A stretch of 64,000 nucleotides of DNA from Pseudomonas parafulva (GCF_002021815.1 NZ_CP019952.1:4247001-4311000); one strand, 5' to 3'; counted from the stretch's first letter, positions 25,213 through 35,895 are shown. Numbers and translations: made by a program. The notes: generated from the sequence alone by a model not told the origin.

Positions 25213-27018
25213 TCAGTAAGCCAGGCCGAAGTGTTCTTCGTCCATGGCCATCAGGTTGTCCGCACCGGACAGCATGGCAGCCACATGCGTGCGGGTGCGC
25301 GGCAGGATGCGCTGGAAGTAGAAGCGTGCCGTCTGCAGCTTGGCGGTGTAGAACGCCGCTTCACTGGTACCTGCTGCCAGCTTTTCGGCAGCCAACCGGG
25401 CGATGTCGGCCCAGAAGTAAGCCAGGCAGGCGTAGCCGGAGTACATGAGGTAGTCCACCGAGGCCGCGCCAACTTCCTCACGGTCCTTCATGGCGGCCAT
25501 GCCTACCTTCATGGTCAGCTCACCCCATTCCTTGTTCAACGCAGCCAGGGGCTGAACGAACTCGTTGACGGCTTCGTTGCCTTCCTGCGACTGGCAGAAC
25601 TTGTGCACGATCTTGGTAAAGCCCTTGAGGGCCTCGCCTTGGGTCATCAGCACCTTGCGGCCCAGCAAGTCCAGGGCCTGGATACCTGTGGTGCCCTCGT
25701 ACAGCATGGAAATACGGCTGTCACGAACGTTCTGCTCCATGCCCCACTCGGCGATGAAGCCGTGCCCACCGTAGACCTGAACCCCATGGTTGGCAGCCTC
25801 GAAGCCTACTTCGGTCATGAAGGCCTTGGCGATTGGGGTCAGGAACGCCAGCAAGGCATCGGCCTTCTTGCGCTCTTCCTCGTCCTGGCTGTACTTGACG
25901 ATGTCCACCTGCTTGGCGGTGAAGTACACCATCGCACGGGTGCCTTCGGCAAAGGCCTTCATGGTCAAGAGCATACGACGCACATCCGGGTGGACGATGA
26001 TCGGGTCGGCGGCCTTCTCAGGCGCCTTGGGCCCGGTCAGCGAGCGCATTTGCAGGCGCTCGCGGGCGTACTTCAAGCCCCCCTGGAAGGCCACTTCGGC
26101 ATGGGCCAGACCTTGCAGCGCAGTACCCAGGCGTGCCGTGTTCATGAAGGTGAACATGCAGTTCAGGCCTTTGTTGGCCGGGCCAATCAGGTAACCAGTG
26201 GCTGCGTCGAAGTTCATCACGCAAGTGGCATTGCCATGGATGCCCATCTTGTGCTCAAGGGAGCCGCAGCTCACACCGTTGCGCTCACCCGCTGCGCCTT
26301 CGGCGTTAGGCAGGAACTTCGGCACGATGAACAGGGAAATGCCTTTGGTACCAGCCGGTGCATCGGGCAGGCGTGCCAGCACGATATGCACGATGTTCTC
26401 GGCCATGTCGTGCTCACCGGCCGAAATGAAGATCTTGGTACCGCTGACTTTGTAGCTGCCGTCGGCCTGGGGTTCGGCCTTGGTGCGCAGCATGCCCAGG
26501 TCGGTGCCGCAATGGGGTTCGGTCAGGCACATGGTGCCGGTCCACTCACCCGAAACCAGCTTGGTCAGGTAGGTGTGCTGCTGCTCGGCAGTACCGTGGG
26601 CCGAGATCGTATTCATCGCGCCGTGGGACAAGCCTGGGTACATGCCCCAGGACCAGTTGGCACCGCCTACCATTTCGCTCAGGGCCAGGCCCAGCGACTC
26701 GGGCAGGCCCTGACCACCATGCTCCACATCGTGCGCCAGGCTTGGCCAGCCGCCTTCGACGAACTGCTGGTAGGCTTCCTTGAAACCGGTCGGCGTCTTC
26801 ACGCCCGACTCGCTCCAGGTGCAACCTTCCTGATCGCCTACGCGGTTGAGCGGCGACAGTACCTGCTCACAGAACTTCGCACCTTCCTCGAGGATCGCGT
26901 CCACCATGTCGGGCGTGGCGTCCTGACAGCCTGGCAGGCTTTGATAGTGCGCCTCGTAGCCGAGCAATTCGTCACGCACGAAGCGAATATCACGCAGGGG
27001 GGCTTTGTAGTCAGGCAT
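25213..27018 (-). CDS. Acyl-CoA dehydrogenase, PsrA-type operator upstream
   Basis: A 601-aa acyl-CoA dehydrogenase paralogous to the one at 21876-23654: [73 protein letters not shown]. From memory, the KT2440 gene at this position has been described as a phenylacyl-CoA dehydrogenase; medium- or aromatic-chain acyl-CoA is therefore a reasonable substrate guess. A PsrA-type palindrome lies 56 bases upstream of the start, suggesting fatty-acid induction. A strong terminator follows. Confidence 0.9.
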   Translation of the reverse strand: MPDYKAPLRDIRFVRDELLGYEAHYQSLPGCQDATPDMVDAILEEGAKFCEQVLSPLNRVGDQEGCTWSESGVKTPTGFKEAYQQFVEGGWPSLAHDVEHGGQGLPESLGLALSEMVGGANWSWGMYPGLSHGAMNTISAHGTAEQQHTYLTKLVSGEWTGTMCLTEPHCGTDLGMLRTKAEPQADGSYKVSGTKIFISAGEHDMAENIVHIVLARLPDAPAGTKGISLFIVPKFLPNAEGAAGERNGVSCGSLEHKMGIHGNATCVMNFDAATGYLIGPANKGLNCMFTFMNTARLGTALQGLAHAEVAFQGGLKYARERLQMRSLTGPKAPEKAADPIIVHPDVRRMLLTMKAFAEGTRAMVYFTAKQVDIVKYSQDEEERKKADALLAFLTPIAKAFMTEVGFEAANHGVQVYGGHGFIAEWGMEQNVRDSRISMLYEGTTGIQALDLLGRKVLMTQGEALKGFTKIVHKFCQSQEGNEAVNEFVQPLAALNKEWGELTMKVGMAAMKDREEVGAASVDYLMYSGYACLAYFWADIARLAAEKLAAGTSEAAFYTAKLQTARFYFQRILPRTRTHVAAMLSGADNLMAMDEEHFGLAY

Positions 27019-27073
27019 GGCGATGAACCTCTAGGTGAGTTCTGTGGGGGACCGGCACACGCGGCAGGGTCTA

Positions 27074-27089
27074 TCAAACAGTTGTTTGA
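27074..27089. promoter_or_regulatory. PsrA-type operator
   Basis: TCAAACAGTTGTTTGA contains CAAAC-N4-GTTTG, matching the known PsrA consensus (G/C)AAAC(N2-4)GTTT(G/C). PsrA is the pseudomonad fatty-acid-sensing TetR repressor. The site lies in the promoter region of the acyl-CoA dehydrogenase that starts at 27018. Confidence 0.7.
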
Positions 27090-27281
27090 AACTTACGTTT
27101 ACCGCTGCCGGATGTCAAGAAGGCCCCACGATGCCATTTACGCCACGAAAAATGGCGAATCTGCCATCCGCACACATGCCCGCGTCCCCGCAGGGACGAG
27201 GACGCTTCGAGCGAAGAAGAGAAAACGAGGCAGTGCAAGCTTCTGAGCGTTGCGTGTCAGGCGAGAACGCGCTACTGACCG

Positions 27282-27578
27282 TCAGGCATAGGTGTCGATG
27301 ATACGACCGAGCATTTCGTCGGATGCCTTGACGACTTTGGCGCCAAGTTCGACTTCGGTTCTGCCCAAGGCCATTTGCACGGTGCTGGTGGCCATGTCCA
27401 TTTGCTGACTTCTGTCGACGGCACGCAGCCGCTCGGCCTGAAAATCACTCGATTGACTGGTGGCGGAACGTTCGGCGGTGGTATTGGCGATCTGGCTGGC
27501 GGCCTGGTCGACGCGATTCTGACCAGTGTGAATGGCGCCTAGGCCGGCGTAGAAGGCGGAGCTACCGGTGATTTCCAT
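27282..27578 (-). CDS. Small protein resembling flagellar rod/hook N termini
   Basis: A 98-aa soluble protein of unknown function. The opening MEITGSSAFYAGLGAIHTGQ, then RVDQAASQIANTT, resembles the N-terminal amphipathic helix of rod/hook proteins (FlgB/FlgC type). The C-terminal half (MDMATSTVQMALGRTEVELG) resembles the terminal helix of that family. It lies alone, far from flagellar genes. A conserved orphan protein is the safe call. Confidence 0.65.
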   Translation of the reverse strand: MEITGSSAFYAGLGAIHTGQNRVDQAASQIANTTAERSATSQSSDFQAERLRAVDRSQQMDMATSTVQMALGRTEVELGAKVVKASDEMLGRIIDTYA

Positions 27579-27749
27579 GTCAGGACTCCATCGACACTGG
27601 ATGACGGTGAGGCCCCATTAAAGCAAGCCAGCCACAAAAAAACCCGTTTAAATCGCTAATGGCTCGGTGCCACTTGATAGACCTTGACCATGCCAGCGTC
27701 GGGTAACCTTCATACGCTCGACCCTATCCGCAGCGCAGGTACGCGCAGG

Positions 27750-28430
27750 TTATGCCAGCAGGTCCAGCTGCAAATGCTCGGCCACCTTGTCCGCCGTGGC
27801 TTGCTTGAGCTTGGGCACACGGCCCAGACAAGGCGCTGGCAGCCGTTCAGCCAGGCTGGCCAGGTTATCTTCGAGCCGCGACGTTCTTGGCTCGATGATG
27901 TTCGCCACCCATCCGGCGAGCTGTAGTCCGTCACGCTCGATGGCTTCGGCACTGAGCAGCGCGTGGCTAATGCAACCCAATCTTACCCCTACCACCAGGA
28001 TGACCGGCAGCTTCAATGCAACGGCCAGGTCCGACAGGTTCTCCAGGCCCGAGAGCGGCACCCGCCAGCCACCGGCACCCTCGATCAAGGTGAAATCGGC
28101 CTGCTGCTCCAATACCGTGTGCATGTCTGCCAGCAACTTCGCCACCGCCAGCGTCACACCGGCCTCTCGCGCGGCGACATGGGGGGCGATGGCTGGCTCG
28201 AAGGCGAATGGGTTGACCTGCTCGTAGGCGAGCTTGATGGTGCTTTCGTCGATGAGCGCCAAGGCGTCGCTGTTGCGCAAGCCCTTGGCTGTCATGTTGC
28301 AGCCCGATGCCACCGGCTTGGCGCCCAGGGTGCTCAACCCCTGCAACTTCGCTGCATGCAGAAGACCGGCGGCAATGGTGGTCTTGCCGACATCGGTGTC
28401 AGTTCCGGCAATGAAATACGCCTGACTCAT
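27750..28430 (-). CDS. bioD: Dethiobiotin synthetase
   Basis: Makes dethiobiotin from 7,8-diaminopelargonate, CO2 and ATP, the penultimate step of biotin synthesis. The 226-aa protein starts MSQAYFIAGTDTDVGKTT with the P-loop at residues 9-18, then GAKPVASGC and EGAGGWRVPLS. It is the last gene of the bioBFHCD operon, nine bases after bioC. Confidence 0.95.
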   Translation of the reverse strand: MSQAYFIAGTDTDVGKTTIAAGLLHAAKLQGLSTLGAKPVASGCNMTAKGLRNSDALALIDESTIKLAYEQVNPFAFEPAIAPHVAAREAGVTLAVAKLLADMHTVLEQQADFTLIEGAGGWRVPLSGLENLSDLAVALKLPVILVVGVRLGCISHALLSAEAIERDGLQLAGWVANIIEPRTSRLEDNLASLAERLPAPCLGRVPKLKQATADKVAEHLQLDLLA

Positions 28431-28439
28431 GAAGTACTC

Positions 28440-29258
28440 CTATGCCACAGGTTTGCGCAGCACGCCGTAGACCACTTGATAAGTGGCAGGCAGCCCTTGT
28501 GGCTGGCGATAGGCTTCGTATGCCTGGAGCATACCCTGTAGACGGGCGCGTCCGGTGAGCCCGGCGGGACGACCCGGGTTGAGATTGTGTGCCCCCAGTG
28601 CTTTGAGCTCATGGGTCAATGTGCGCACGTCCGCATAATGCAATACATGCGGCAACTGTTGCAGGGTCAGCGTCTCGAGCGTGCTGGCTGCACATGAATG
28701 TTGGTATTCGTCGAAGCGCCTGAAGCGGTTGACATGCACTTGGCCATCCACGGCCTGCCAACTGCCGCGCAATTCATCCAGCGTACCCACGCACAGGCTG
28801 CTGAAGGCCAGGACACCGCCCGGTCGCAAGATACGCAACGCTTCATCCAGCACTTGGGCGAAATGGTTGCACCACTGCACGGCCAGGCTGGAAAAGACGA
28901 GATCGACGCAACCCTCGCCCAGCGGCAGGCGCTCGGCATCGCCGACGATGTAGCACTGGGCGTCATCGGCTCGACCGCGAGCATGGCGCAGCATGCCTTC
29001 GGCGATGTCCACGGCGATACCGCTTGCAGGCCCGTAACGCTCTGCAAGCGCCCGGCTGAAATGGCCCGTGCCACTGCCCAGGTCCAGCCAGCGAGACGGC
29101 TCGAGGTCAGATGGCAGCATCGTCAACAGGTTCATGCCGACCGCACGCTGCAGGGCTGCCACGCTGTCATAGCTGGCGGCCGCACGCGAAAACGACGCGG
29201 CCACCTGGCGTTTATCGGGCAAGGCGCCAGGCAAACCTGGCTGGGATAGGTCAGTCAT
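28440..29258 (-). CDS. bioC: Malonyl-ACP O-methyltransferase
   Basis: Methylates malonyl-ACP so the fatty-acid machinery can build the pimeloyl chain of biotin. The 272-aa protein has the SAM-binding motif [10 protein letters not shown] (about 58-67) and the acidic loop AVDIAEGM. The ATG at 29258 is chosen because GAGAGTGG precedes it and it overlaps bioH by 8 bases, like the other junctions in this operon; an ATG four codons upstream is possible. Confidence 0.92.
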   Translation of the reverse strand: MTDLSQPGLPGALPDKRQVAASFSRAAASYDSVAALQRAVGMNLLTMLPSDLEPSRWLDLGSGTGHFSRALAERYGPASGIAVDIAEGMLRHARGRADDAQCYIVGDAERLPLGEGCVDLVFSSLAVQWCNHFAQVLDEALRILRPGGVLAFSSLCVGTLDELRGSWQAVDGQVHVNRFRRFDEYQHSCAASTLETLTLQQLPHVLHYADVRTLTHELKALGAHNLNPGRPAGLTGRARLQGMLQAYEAYRQPQGLPATYQVVYGVLRKPVA

Positions 29259-29982
29259 CGCCACTCTCATGCAGAAAACTTTTGATACCGCTGGCCAGTT
29301 CTTGTGGATACTCGAGCACAAACGCATGGGAACTGTCTTCCACAAGGCCGACTTCCACGTCAGGCAACAGCTCGCTCAACCCCTGCGCAGCTTCGGCTGG
29401 CACCAAGGCATCTGCGCCGGCAAAAAGGTGAAGCTGCGGGCCGGCGAATGCCTCGAGGGCTGCGCGGGTATCCAGCTGCGCCAGTACCTGCAGCGCCGTA
29501 GCCAGGTACAGCGGGTCCGTGTCTGGAACGCCTACGCCCAGCTGCCGAAGCAATGTGCGCGGTTGCATCGCCCCATCGCTGCACAGGGTGCGAAAGCGCT
29601 TGAGCGTGACCGAAGGATGGCTGCGACAACCATCCAGAAACGTTCCGAAGGTGTCTTCGGCCATCCCGTGAGGCCAATCGGCACGGGCCACGAAACTGGG
29701 GTTGCTGGCCAGGGTGAGCAAGCCGCAGCAGTGGTCGCCGCGCTTGTCGGCCAGGGCACTGGCCAGCATGCCGCCCAATGACCACCCCCCAAGCCACACA
29801 TCGTGGGGTACCTTGCGATCCAGGTGGTCGACCCACCCCTGCACATCACAGTGATCCAGCTCCGGCAAGGGCATCAGCGTCACCTCAAGCCCAGGGTCCT
29901 GGGCGCGCAGGCTGGCTGCAAGCGGCTCAAGGGAAGCGGTTCCCAGGCCCCAGCCTGGTAGCAGTACGAGTCGGTTACGCAT
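29251..29982 (-). CDS. bioH: Pimeloyl-ACP methyl ester esterase
   Basis: Removes the methyl group that bioC added, releasing pimeloyl-ACP for bioF. The 243-aa alpha/beta hydrolase has oxyanion-region LLPGWGLG and the nucleophile GGWSLGG (Ser68). The ATG at 29982 overlaps the last 8 bases of bioF, giving the expected family length; the longer upstream frame would lie inside bioF. Confidence 0.92.
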   Translation of the reverse strand: MRNRLVLLPGWGLGTASLEPLAASLRAQDPGLEVTLMPLPELDHCDVQGWVDHLDRKVPHDVWLGGWSLGGMLASALADKRGDHCCGLLTLASNPSFVARADWPHGMAEDTFGTFLDGCRSHPSVTLKRFRTLCSDGAMQPRTLLRQLGVGVPDTDPLYLATALQVLAQLDTRAALEAFAGPQLHLFAGADALVPAEAAQGLSELLPDVEVGLVEDSSHAFVLEYPQELASGIKSFLHESGDD

Positions 29983-31147
29983 CGGCGCGCTCCAGCTGTG
30001 GATAACACTCTGCCAATGCATTCAACAATAGCTGCACCTGGGCTGCCGTGTGGGCGGCGCTCAAGGTAACGCGCAATCGCGCACTACCGACCGCCACCGT
30101 AGGTGGCCGGATAGCCGTCACCAACAGGCCGCGCTCACGCAGTAACCGCGACAGGCGAAGCGCTTGAGCGCTGTCACCGATGACAATCGGCTGGATCGGC
30201 GTCTGGCTCTCCATCAGGCGCAAGCCCAGTTGTTCTGCGCCCTCGCGAAATTGTTGTATCAGTGCCGCCAGGTGCTCGCGCCGCCAGGCCTGTGTCCGCA
30301 CCAGCTCAAGGCTCTTGAGGGTGGCGCAGGCCAAAGCGGGCGGCTGACTGGTGGTGTAGATGTAGGGCCGGGCGAACTGGATCAGCGCCTCGATCAGCGC
30401 TTCACTGCCTGCCACGAACGCACCCGCCGTACCGCACGCCTTGCCCAGCGTACCGACCAGTACCGGGACATCGTCCACGCCAAGGCCATAGTGCTCGACG
30501 ACCCCACCGCCGCCCGCACCCAGGGTGCCCAGGCCGTGGGCATCGTCCACCATCAGCCAGGCGTTGCGCGCACGGGCCGCCTGGGCCAGCGCCGGCAAAT
30601 CGGCTACATCACCGTCCATGCTGAACACGCCATCGGTCACGACCAGCGCATTGCCTGTAGCCTTGGCCAGACGGTCACTCAGGCTGCCAACATCATTGTG
30701 CAGGTAACGGCTGAAGCGCGCGCCGCTAAGCAGGCCGCCGTCGAGCAACGAGGCATGGTTCAGGCGGTCCTGCAACACCGTATCGCCCTTGCCCACCAAA
30801 GCGGTGATCACCCCCAGGTTGGCCATGTAGCCGGTGGAGAACAGCAGCGCTCGCGGCCGCCCGGTTAGTTCGGCCAATGCTTCCTCAAGTTGGTGGTGTG
30901 CCGTGGTGTGGCCTATGACCAGGTGCGAAGCCCCCCCACCTACACCCCAGCGATCGGCACCCGCCTGCCAGGCAGCGACCACGTCGGGGTGATTCGCCAG
31001 GCCCAGGTAATCGTTGCTGCAGAAGGCCAGCAGCGGCTGGCCATCGACCACCAGCCTTGGCCCTTGTGGGCCTTCCAGCAAAGGGCGCTGTCGGTAAAGG
31101 TCCGCCGCGCGCCGTTCGGCCAGCCGCGCGGCCAGGTCGAAGGCCAT
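29975..31147 (-). CDS. bioF: 8-amino-7-oxononanoate synthase
   Basis: A PLP enzyme joining pimeloyl-ACP and L-alanine. The 390-aa protein has [30 protein letters not shown] (PLP pocket) and the lysine motif [13 protein letters not shown]. The start at 31147 lies one base after the bioB stop; the longer frame upstream is inside bioB and not real. Confidence 0.95.
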   Translation of the reverse strand: MAFDLAARLAERRAADLYRQRPLLEGPQGPRLVVDGQPLLAFCSNDYLGLANHPDVVAAWQAGADRWGVGGGASHLVIGHTTAHHQLEEALAELTGRPRALLFSTGYMANLGVITALVGKGDTVLQDRLNHASLLDGGLLSGARFSRYLHNDVGSLSDRLAKATGNALVVTDGVFSMDGDVADLPALAQAARARNAWLMVDDAHGLGTLGAGGGGVVEHYGLGVDDVPVLVGTLGKACGTAGAFVAGSEALIEALIQFARPYIYTTSQPPALACATLKSLELVRTQAWRREHLAALIQQFREGAEQLGLRLMESQTPIQPIVIGDSAQALRLSRLLRERGLLVTAIRPPTVAVGSARLRVTLSAAHTAAQVQLLLNALAECYPQLERADA

Positions 31148-31148
31148 G

Positions 31149-32207
31149 TCAGGCCGACGCTGCGTCGTAGAACAACGCGTCGTTGCGCTGCTCGACCAGC
31201 GCCTGCTCGATCGCAGCCTGGTGCACTTCGTCGGCGTGCTCTTCACGGGCTTCAGGCTGGATCCCCAGGCGTGCGAACAGCTGCATGTCCTTGTCGGCCT
31301 GGGGGTTGGCCGTTGTCAGCAACTTTTCACCGTAGAAGATCGAGTTGGCACCGGCCAGGAAGGCCAAGGCCTGCATTTGTTCGTTCATCTGCTCACGGCC
31401 TGCCGAAAGGCGCACGTGCGACTTGGGCATGAGGATACGGGCCACCGCCAGCATGCGGATGAAGTCGAACGGATCGACGTCGGCCTCATCGGCCAGCGGC
31501 GTACCGGCCACCTTGACCAACATGTTGATCGGCACGGACTCCGGATGCTCGGGCAGGTTGGCCAGTTGGATCAGCAGGCCTGCGCGGTCATCGAGTGTCT
31601 CGCCCATGCCGAGGATGCCGCCAGAGCAGATTTTCATGCCGGCATCGCGCACATAGGCCAGGGTCTGCAAGCGCTCGGCGTAGGTGCGAGTGGTGATGAT
31701 GCTGCCGTAGAACTCGGGGGAGGTATCGAGGTTGTGGTTGTAATAGTCCAGGCCCGCCTGGGCCAGCGCCTGGGTCTGCTCCTGGTCGAGCTTGCCGAGG
31801 GTCATGCAGGTTTCCAGGCCCATGGCTTTGACACCTTTGACCATCTCCAGCACATAGGGCATGTCCTTGGCCGAAGGGTGCTTCCACGCAGCGCCCATGC
31901 AAAAGCGCGTAGAACCGATCGCCTTGGCGCGCGCGGCCTCCTCGAGCACCTTCTGCACCTCCATCAGCTTCTGCTTTTCCAGGCCGGTGTTGTAGTGGCC
32001 GGACTGCGGGCAGTACTTGCAGTCTTCGGGGCAGGCACCGGTCTTGATCGACAGCAACGTGGAGACTTGCACCCGGTTGGCATCGAAATGCGCACGGTGT
32101 ACGGCCTGTGCGTTGAAGATCAGGTCGTTGAACGGCTGTTGGAACAGCGCCTTGACCTCGGCCAGGGACCAGTCGTGACGTGTTGTTGCAGTTGTGCTGG
32201 CGCTCAT
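31149..32207 (-). CDS. bioB: Biotin synthase (radical SAM)
   Basis: Inserts sulfur into dethiobiotin, the last step of biotin synthesis. The 352-aa protein has the radical SAM motif CPEDCKYC (Cys59, 63, 66) and further conserved blocks [20 protein letters not shown] and [10 protein letters not shown]. It is the first gene of the operon and is preceded by a BirA-type operator at 32300-32332, which also fronts the divergent comF gene. Confidence 0.97.
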   Translation of the reverse strand: MSASTTATTRHDWSLAEVKALFQQPFNDLIFNAQAVHRAHFDANRVQVSTLLSIKTGACPEDCKYCPQSGHYNTGLEKQKLMEVQKVLEEAARAKAIGSTRFCMGAAWKHPSAKDMPYVLEMVKGVKAMGLETCMTLGKLDQEQTQALAQAGLDYYNHNLDTSPEFYGSIITTRTYAERLQTLAYVRDAGMKICSGGILGMGETLDDRAGLLIQLANLPEHPESVPINMLVKVAGTPLADEADVDPFDFIRMLAVARILMPKSHVRLSAGREQMNEQMQALAFLAGANSIFYGEKLLTTANPQADKDMQLFARLGIQPEAREEHADEVHQAAIEQALVEQRNDALFYDAASA

Positions 32208-32294
32208 CGGCGTTTCCTTGTTTAGGCTCTAGCAAGCGCCGGGCAAGGAGAACGCCCGCGCTTCACGGATAGCCGAAATAGTCAGGGAAGGCCC

Positions 32295-33029
32295 ATGAAC
32301 TGTCAACTTATGCTTAAAAGACTGGTTTACAAATGGTCAGTAATTAACCAGACATGTGGTTTATGCAGTGCACCTGCGTTGCAACCTTACGCACTGTGCG
32401 AGCCATGTGAACAACAATTGCCCTGGCTGGATGATGACCACTGCATACGCTGCGCCCTGCCTCTGGCCATGGCAGGCATGGAGTGCGGGCAGTGCAACCG
32501 CAGGCCGCCAGCATTCGAACGGGTGCTTGCACCCTGGCATTTCACCTTTCCGGTGGACACCCTGATCAGTCGATTCAAGCACAACCGCCAGTGGCCGCTG
32601 GGACGCCTGATGGCTGAGATTGCCGGTCATGCATTGAGCCATCACTACGCCGAAGACCTGCCCCGTCCCGACGTGCTGGTTCCCGTACCCATGGCACAGC
32701 GCCGGCTGCGCGAACGGGGATTCAACCAGGCCGCGATGCTGGCGCGTTGGTGGTCCAGGCAATTGGCAGTGCCCTGTGTCGAACATCTGCTGGTACGCAC
32801 CCGCCACACCACGGCCCAACAGCATTTGAGCGCCAAGGCTCGATGGCGCAACCTGCGCCAGGCGTTCGCCGTGTGCGATGGCCTGCACGGCCAACATGTC
32901 GCGCTCGTCGACGATGTACTGACCACCGGTGCGACGGCGCAGGCTATTGCACAGGTCCTGCGCAAGGCAGGTGCCGCACGTGTGGACGTCTATTGCCTGG
33001 CACGTACACCCAAGCCCGGCCATGCATAG
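32295..33029 (+). CDS. comF: ComF-family phosphoribosyltransferase-like protein
   Basis: A 244-aa ComF/GntX-type protein, linked to DNA uptake and use. The N terminus has a double zinc ribbon (CGLC...CEPC, CIRC...CGQC) and the C terminus has a phosphoribosyltransferase fold with PRPP loop ALVDDVLTTGATAQ. The ATG at 32295 overlaps the BirA site; an alternative ATG at 32310 would begin MLKRLVYKW. Divergent from bioB. Confidence 0.88.
   Translation: MNCQLMLKRLVYKWSVINQTCGLCSAPALQPYALCEPCEQQLPWLDDDHCIRCALPLAMAGMECGQCNRRPPAFERVLAPWHFTFPVDTLISRFKHNRQWPLGRLMAEIAGHALSHHYAEDLPRPDVLVPVPMAQRRLRERGFNQAAMLARWWSRQLAVPCVEHLLVRTRHTTAQQHLSAKARWRNLRQAFAVCDGLHGQHVALVDDVLTTGATAQAIAQVLRKAGAARVDVYCLARTPKPGHA
32300..32332. 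promoter_or_regulatory. BirA-type biotin operator
   Basis: On the minus strand TTGTAAACC is followed after 15 bases by AGTTGACAG, matching the known BirA operator TTGTAAACC-N14/15-GGTTTACAA (one perfect half-site, one with three changes). It lies about 93 bases upstream of bioB and overlaps the first codons of comF, so bound BirA-biotin may affect both genes. Confidence 0.75.
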
Positions 33030-33104
33030 CCTGCAGACCAGTGATGGCGACGCAGTGGTACGCTACGCCCACCCCGTACACTGGCCCATCACCGAACCGG
33101 TCGG

Positions 33105-33875
33105 ATGCCCATGCCCCTACCTGTCCCACTGACCCACCACATTACCTGCCGCCCACAGCGCGTGGCCCTCTTGCAGCATATTGCCGAGCAGGGTTCCATT
33201 ACCCGCGCCGCCAAGGCTGCCGGCATGAGCTACAAGGCTGCCTGGGATGCCATCGATGAACTCAACAACCTGGCCAGCAGCCCTCTGGTGGAGCGCAGCA
33301 CTGGTGGTCGCGGTGGCGGGGGGGCACGCCTGTCTGCCGAAGGCGAACGGGTGCTGCGGCTGTATCAGCGTCTGCAAGCCCTGCAGGCTCAGTTACTCGA
33401 AGCCACCGATGATGTGAGCGACCTTGACCTGCTCGGTCGCCTGATGCTGCGCACCAGCGCCCGAAACCAGCTGCAAGGGCAGGTCAGCGACCTGCATCGC
33501 GTGGGATGGCATGACCGAGTTGGGCTCGCACTAAGTGGGGGGTTACAGATCCAAGCCTTGATCACCCACGACAGCACCGAGCGCCTGGGGCTAACCCTGG
33601 GCACGACGGTGGTGGCCTTGCTCAAGGCAGGCTGGGTGCGCCTGCTGGGCCACAGCGACCAGGCGGATCAACAGCACAATTGCCTGCAGGTGACCGTGGA
33701 CGCGCTTCTCACGGGCACCGACGGCCCCCACGAAGTGCGCCTTGCGCTTGGCAATGGTCAGATCCTGTGCGCCTTCGCCGAACCGGCCTGGCTGGCAGAG
33801 CACCAGGTGACAGTGGGTAGCGCTCTGCGTGTGCAGTTCTCTGCCGCTGATGTGGTGATTGGCATCCCGGCCTGA
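33105..33875 (+). CDS. modE: ModE-family molybdenum-responsive regulator
   Basis: A 256-aa regulator with an N-terminal LysR-like winged helix (LLQHIAEQGSITRAAKAAGM, SYKAAWDAIDELNNL), the ModE signature VERSTGGRGGGGARL, and a C-terminal molybdate-binding (TOBE) region with the repeated TSARNQLQGQV pattern. It senses molybdate and controls transport or enzyme genes; no mod transport genes are in the window. The exact start (33105 or 33111) is uncertain. Confidence 0.85.
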   Translation: MPMPLPVPLTHHITCRPQRVALLQHIAEQGSITRAAKAAGMSYKAAWDAIDELNNLASSPLVERSTGGRGGGGARLSAEGERVLRLYQRLQALQAQLLEATDDVSDLDLLGRLMLRTSARNQLQGQVSDLHRVGWHDRVGLALSGGLQIQALITHDSTERLGLTLGTTVVALLKAGWVRLLGHSDQADQQHNCLQVTVDALLTGTDGPHEVRLALGNGQILCAFAEPAWLAEHQVTVGSALRVQFSAADVVIGIPA

Positions 33876-33970
33876 CCTGTCGCGGCCCTGGCAAATGGCC
33901 GAGTCCCCTGCGGCGCCTGGCTGGCCAACGCGGTAACATGAGGACCACGCTGCCTACCGCCGGAGTCATC

Positions 33971-34945
33971 ATGTCCCACCCGTTCGCCACACTTACCCCC
34001 GACTTGGTGCTCGACGCCGTGGAATCCCTGGGGTTTCTCAGCGATGCGCGGGTATTGGCGCTCAACAGCTATGAAAACCGCGTTTACCAGGTGGGTATCG
34101 AGGGCGAGCAGCCCTTGATCGCCAAGTTCTACCGGCCCGGACGCTGGAGCGATGCAGCCATCGTCGAGGAGCACCGCTTCACGGCCGAACTGGCCGCCTG
34201 CGAAGTGCCGGTGGTAGCGCCCCTGCAGCATCAAGGCAACACGCTGTTCGAACACGGTGGCTTTCGCTTTACGCTGTTTCCGCGACGTGGTGGCCATGCC
34301 CCGGAACCCGGCAACCTCGACCAGCTGTACCGCCTTGGCCAGTTGATCGGTCGTCTGCATGCCGTGGCTGCCAGCAGACCGTTCGAACACCGGGAGGCGC
34401 TGGCTGTGGATAACTTCGGGCATGACTCGCTGGATACACTGCTCAAGGGCGATTTCGTTCCCCGAGAATTGCTGCCCGCATTCGAATCGGTTGCGCGCGA
34501 TGTGCTGGCACGCGTGGAAGCCGCCTATGCCCGCACCCCGCACCAGACCATCCGCCTGCACGGTGACCTGCACCCGGGCAACCTGATGCACCGCGACGAG
34601 ATCTACCATGTAGTTGACCTGGACGACTGCCGCATGGGCCCTGCGGTGCAGGACCTGTGGATGCTGCTGGCGGGCAATCGGGATGAGCGTCAGGGCCAGC
34701 TGGCCGAATTGGTTGAGGGCTACAACGAATTTCACGACTTCGACCCGCGCGAGCTGGCGTTGATCGAGCCGCTGCGTGCCCTGCGTCAACTGCACTACAG
34801 TGCCTGGCTGGCGCGTCGCTGGGATGACCCGGCATTCCCACCCAGCTTCCCCTGGTTTGGTCAGCCGCGGTACTGGGGCGATCAGATTCTGGCGCTGCGT
34901 GAGCAAATGGCCGCCCTCGATGAGGCCCCACTCAAGTTGTTCTAG
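33971..34945 (+). CDS. srkA: Stress response kinase A (YihE/RdoA)
   Basis: A 324-aa eukaryotic-like Ser/Thr kinase of the SrkA family that counteracts stress-induced death. The catalytic loop is RLHGDLHPGNLMHRD and the metal site HVVDLDDCRMGP; NSYENRVYQVGIEGE and LIAKFYRPGRW mark the ATP pocket. The ATG at 33971 (MSHPFATLTPD) is chosen; an in-frame ATG at 33938 would give 11 extra residues. Confidence 0.9.
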   Translation: MSHPFATLTPDLVLDAVESLGFLSDARVLALNSYENRVYQVGIEGEQPLIAKFYRPGRWSDAAIVEEHRFTAELAACEVPVVAPLQHQGNTLFEHGGFRFTLFPRRGGHAPEPGNLDQLYRLGQLIGRLHAVAASRPFEHREALAVDNFGHDSLDTLLKGDFVPRELLPAFESVARDVLARVEAAYARTPHQTIRLHGDLHPGNLMHRDEIYHVVDLDDCRMGPAVQDLWMLLAGNRDERQGQLAELVEGYNEFHDFDPRELALIEPLRALRQLHYSAWLARRWDDPAFPPSFPWFGQPRYWGDQILALREQMAALDEAPLKLF

Positions 34946-35007
34946 ATCGACCGTCGGCTCTGTCTACAATAACTGCCGTTAATCAGCATCTTAAGCAAGG
35001 ACTCTGC

Positions 35008-35895
35008 ATGCACGCTGCAAACCCGCGTCGCGGGTATCTCCTGGGCCTGAGCGCCTACATCATCTGGGGCCTGTTCCCCCTGTACTTCAAAGCCATCCAG
35101 AGCGTGCCCGCCGTGGAGATCATCGTCCACCGTGTGCTGTGGTCAGCACTGTTCGGCTCGGTACTGCTCGCCTTCTGGAAGCACCCCGGCTGGTGGCGTG
35201 ACCTGCGCGACAACCCGCGGCGCCTGGCCATCCTGGCGTTGAGCGGCACATTGATCGCAGCCAATTGGCTGACGTATGTCTGGTCGGTGAACAATGGACG
35301 CATGCTCGAGGCCAGCCTTGGCTACTACATCAACCCGCTGATCAACGTCCTGCTCGGCATGCTCATCCTCGGCGAGCGACTGCGCCGCCTGCAGTGGCTG
35401 GCGGTCGGCCTGGCCGCGCTCGGCGTGATGCAACAGGTCTGGCAAGTGGGCAGCTTGCCCTGGGTATCCTTGGCACTGGCGCTGACCTTCGGGTTTTACG
35501 GGCTGATTCGCAAACAAGCCCCCGTGGCGGCCCTGCCCGGGCTGGTGGTCGAGACCTGGATGCTGGTACCGCTGGCGCTTGGCTGGCTGCTGCTGCACCC
35601 CGCCGCCATGAGCGCGCAAGGCACGTTCTACACCACAAGCGAGGCCTTGTGGCTCATGGCTGCAGGCCCTGTGACGCTGGTGCCGCTGGTGTGCTTTAAC
35701 GCTGCCGCACGGCACCTGCCTTACACCACGCTGGGCTTTCTGCAGTACCTGGCACCAACGCTGGTCTTGCTCCAGGCCATATGGCTGTTCGACGAGCATC
35801 TGTCCCCAAGCACGCTCACGGCATTCATGTTCATCTGGGCGGGGCTGGCGCTGTACAGCGTCGATGCGTGGTGGAGTTTGCGTAAAAGCCGCTGA
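35008..35895 (+). CDS. rarD: RarD-type EamA transporter
   Basis: A 295-aa inner-membrane protein with about ten hydrophobic helices. The start RRGYLLGLSAYIIWGLFPLY is typical of RarD, and LGYYINPLINVLLGMLILGE and LQYLAPTLVLLQAIWLFDE mark the two EamA repeats. RarD was named from chloramphenicol sensitivity; its true substrate is not established. Confidence 0.9.
   Translation: MHAANPRRGYLLGLSAYIIWGLFPLYFKAIQSVPAVEIIVHRVLWSALFGSVLLAFWKHPGWWRDLRDNPRRLAILALSGTLIAANWLTYVWSVNNGRMLEASLGYYINPLINVLLGMLILGERLRRLQWLAVGLAALGVMQQVWQVGSLPWVSLALALTFGFYGLIRKQAPVAALPGLVVETWMLVPLALGWLLLHPAAMSAQGTFYTTSEALWLMAAGPVTLVPLVCFNAAARHLPYTTLGFLQYLAPTLVLLQAIWLFDEHLSPSTLTAFMFIWAGLALYSVDAWWSLRKSR

Noticed and set aside
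25231..27246. 671-codon plus-strand frame
   Set aside because: Antisense shadow of the acyl-CoA dehydrogenase; no domain seen.
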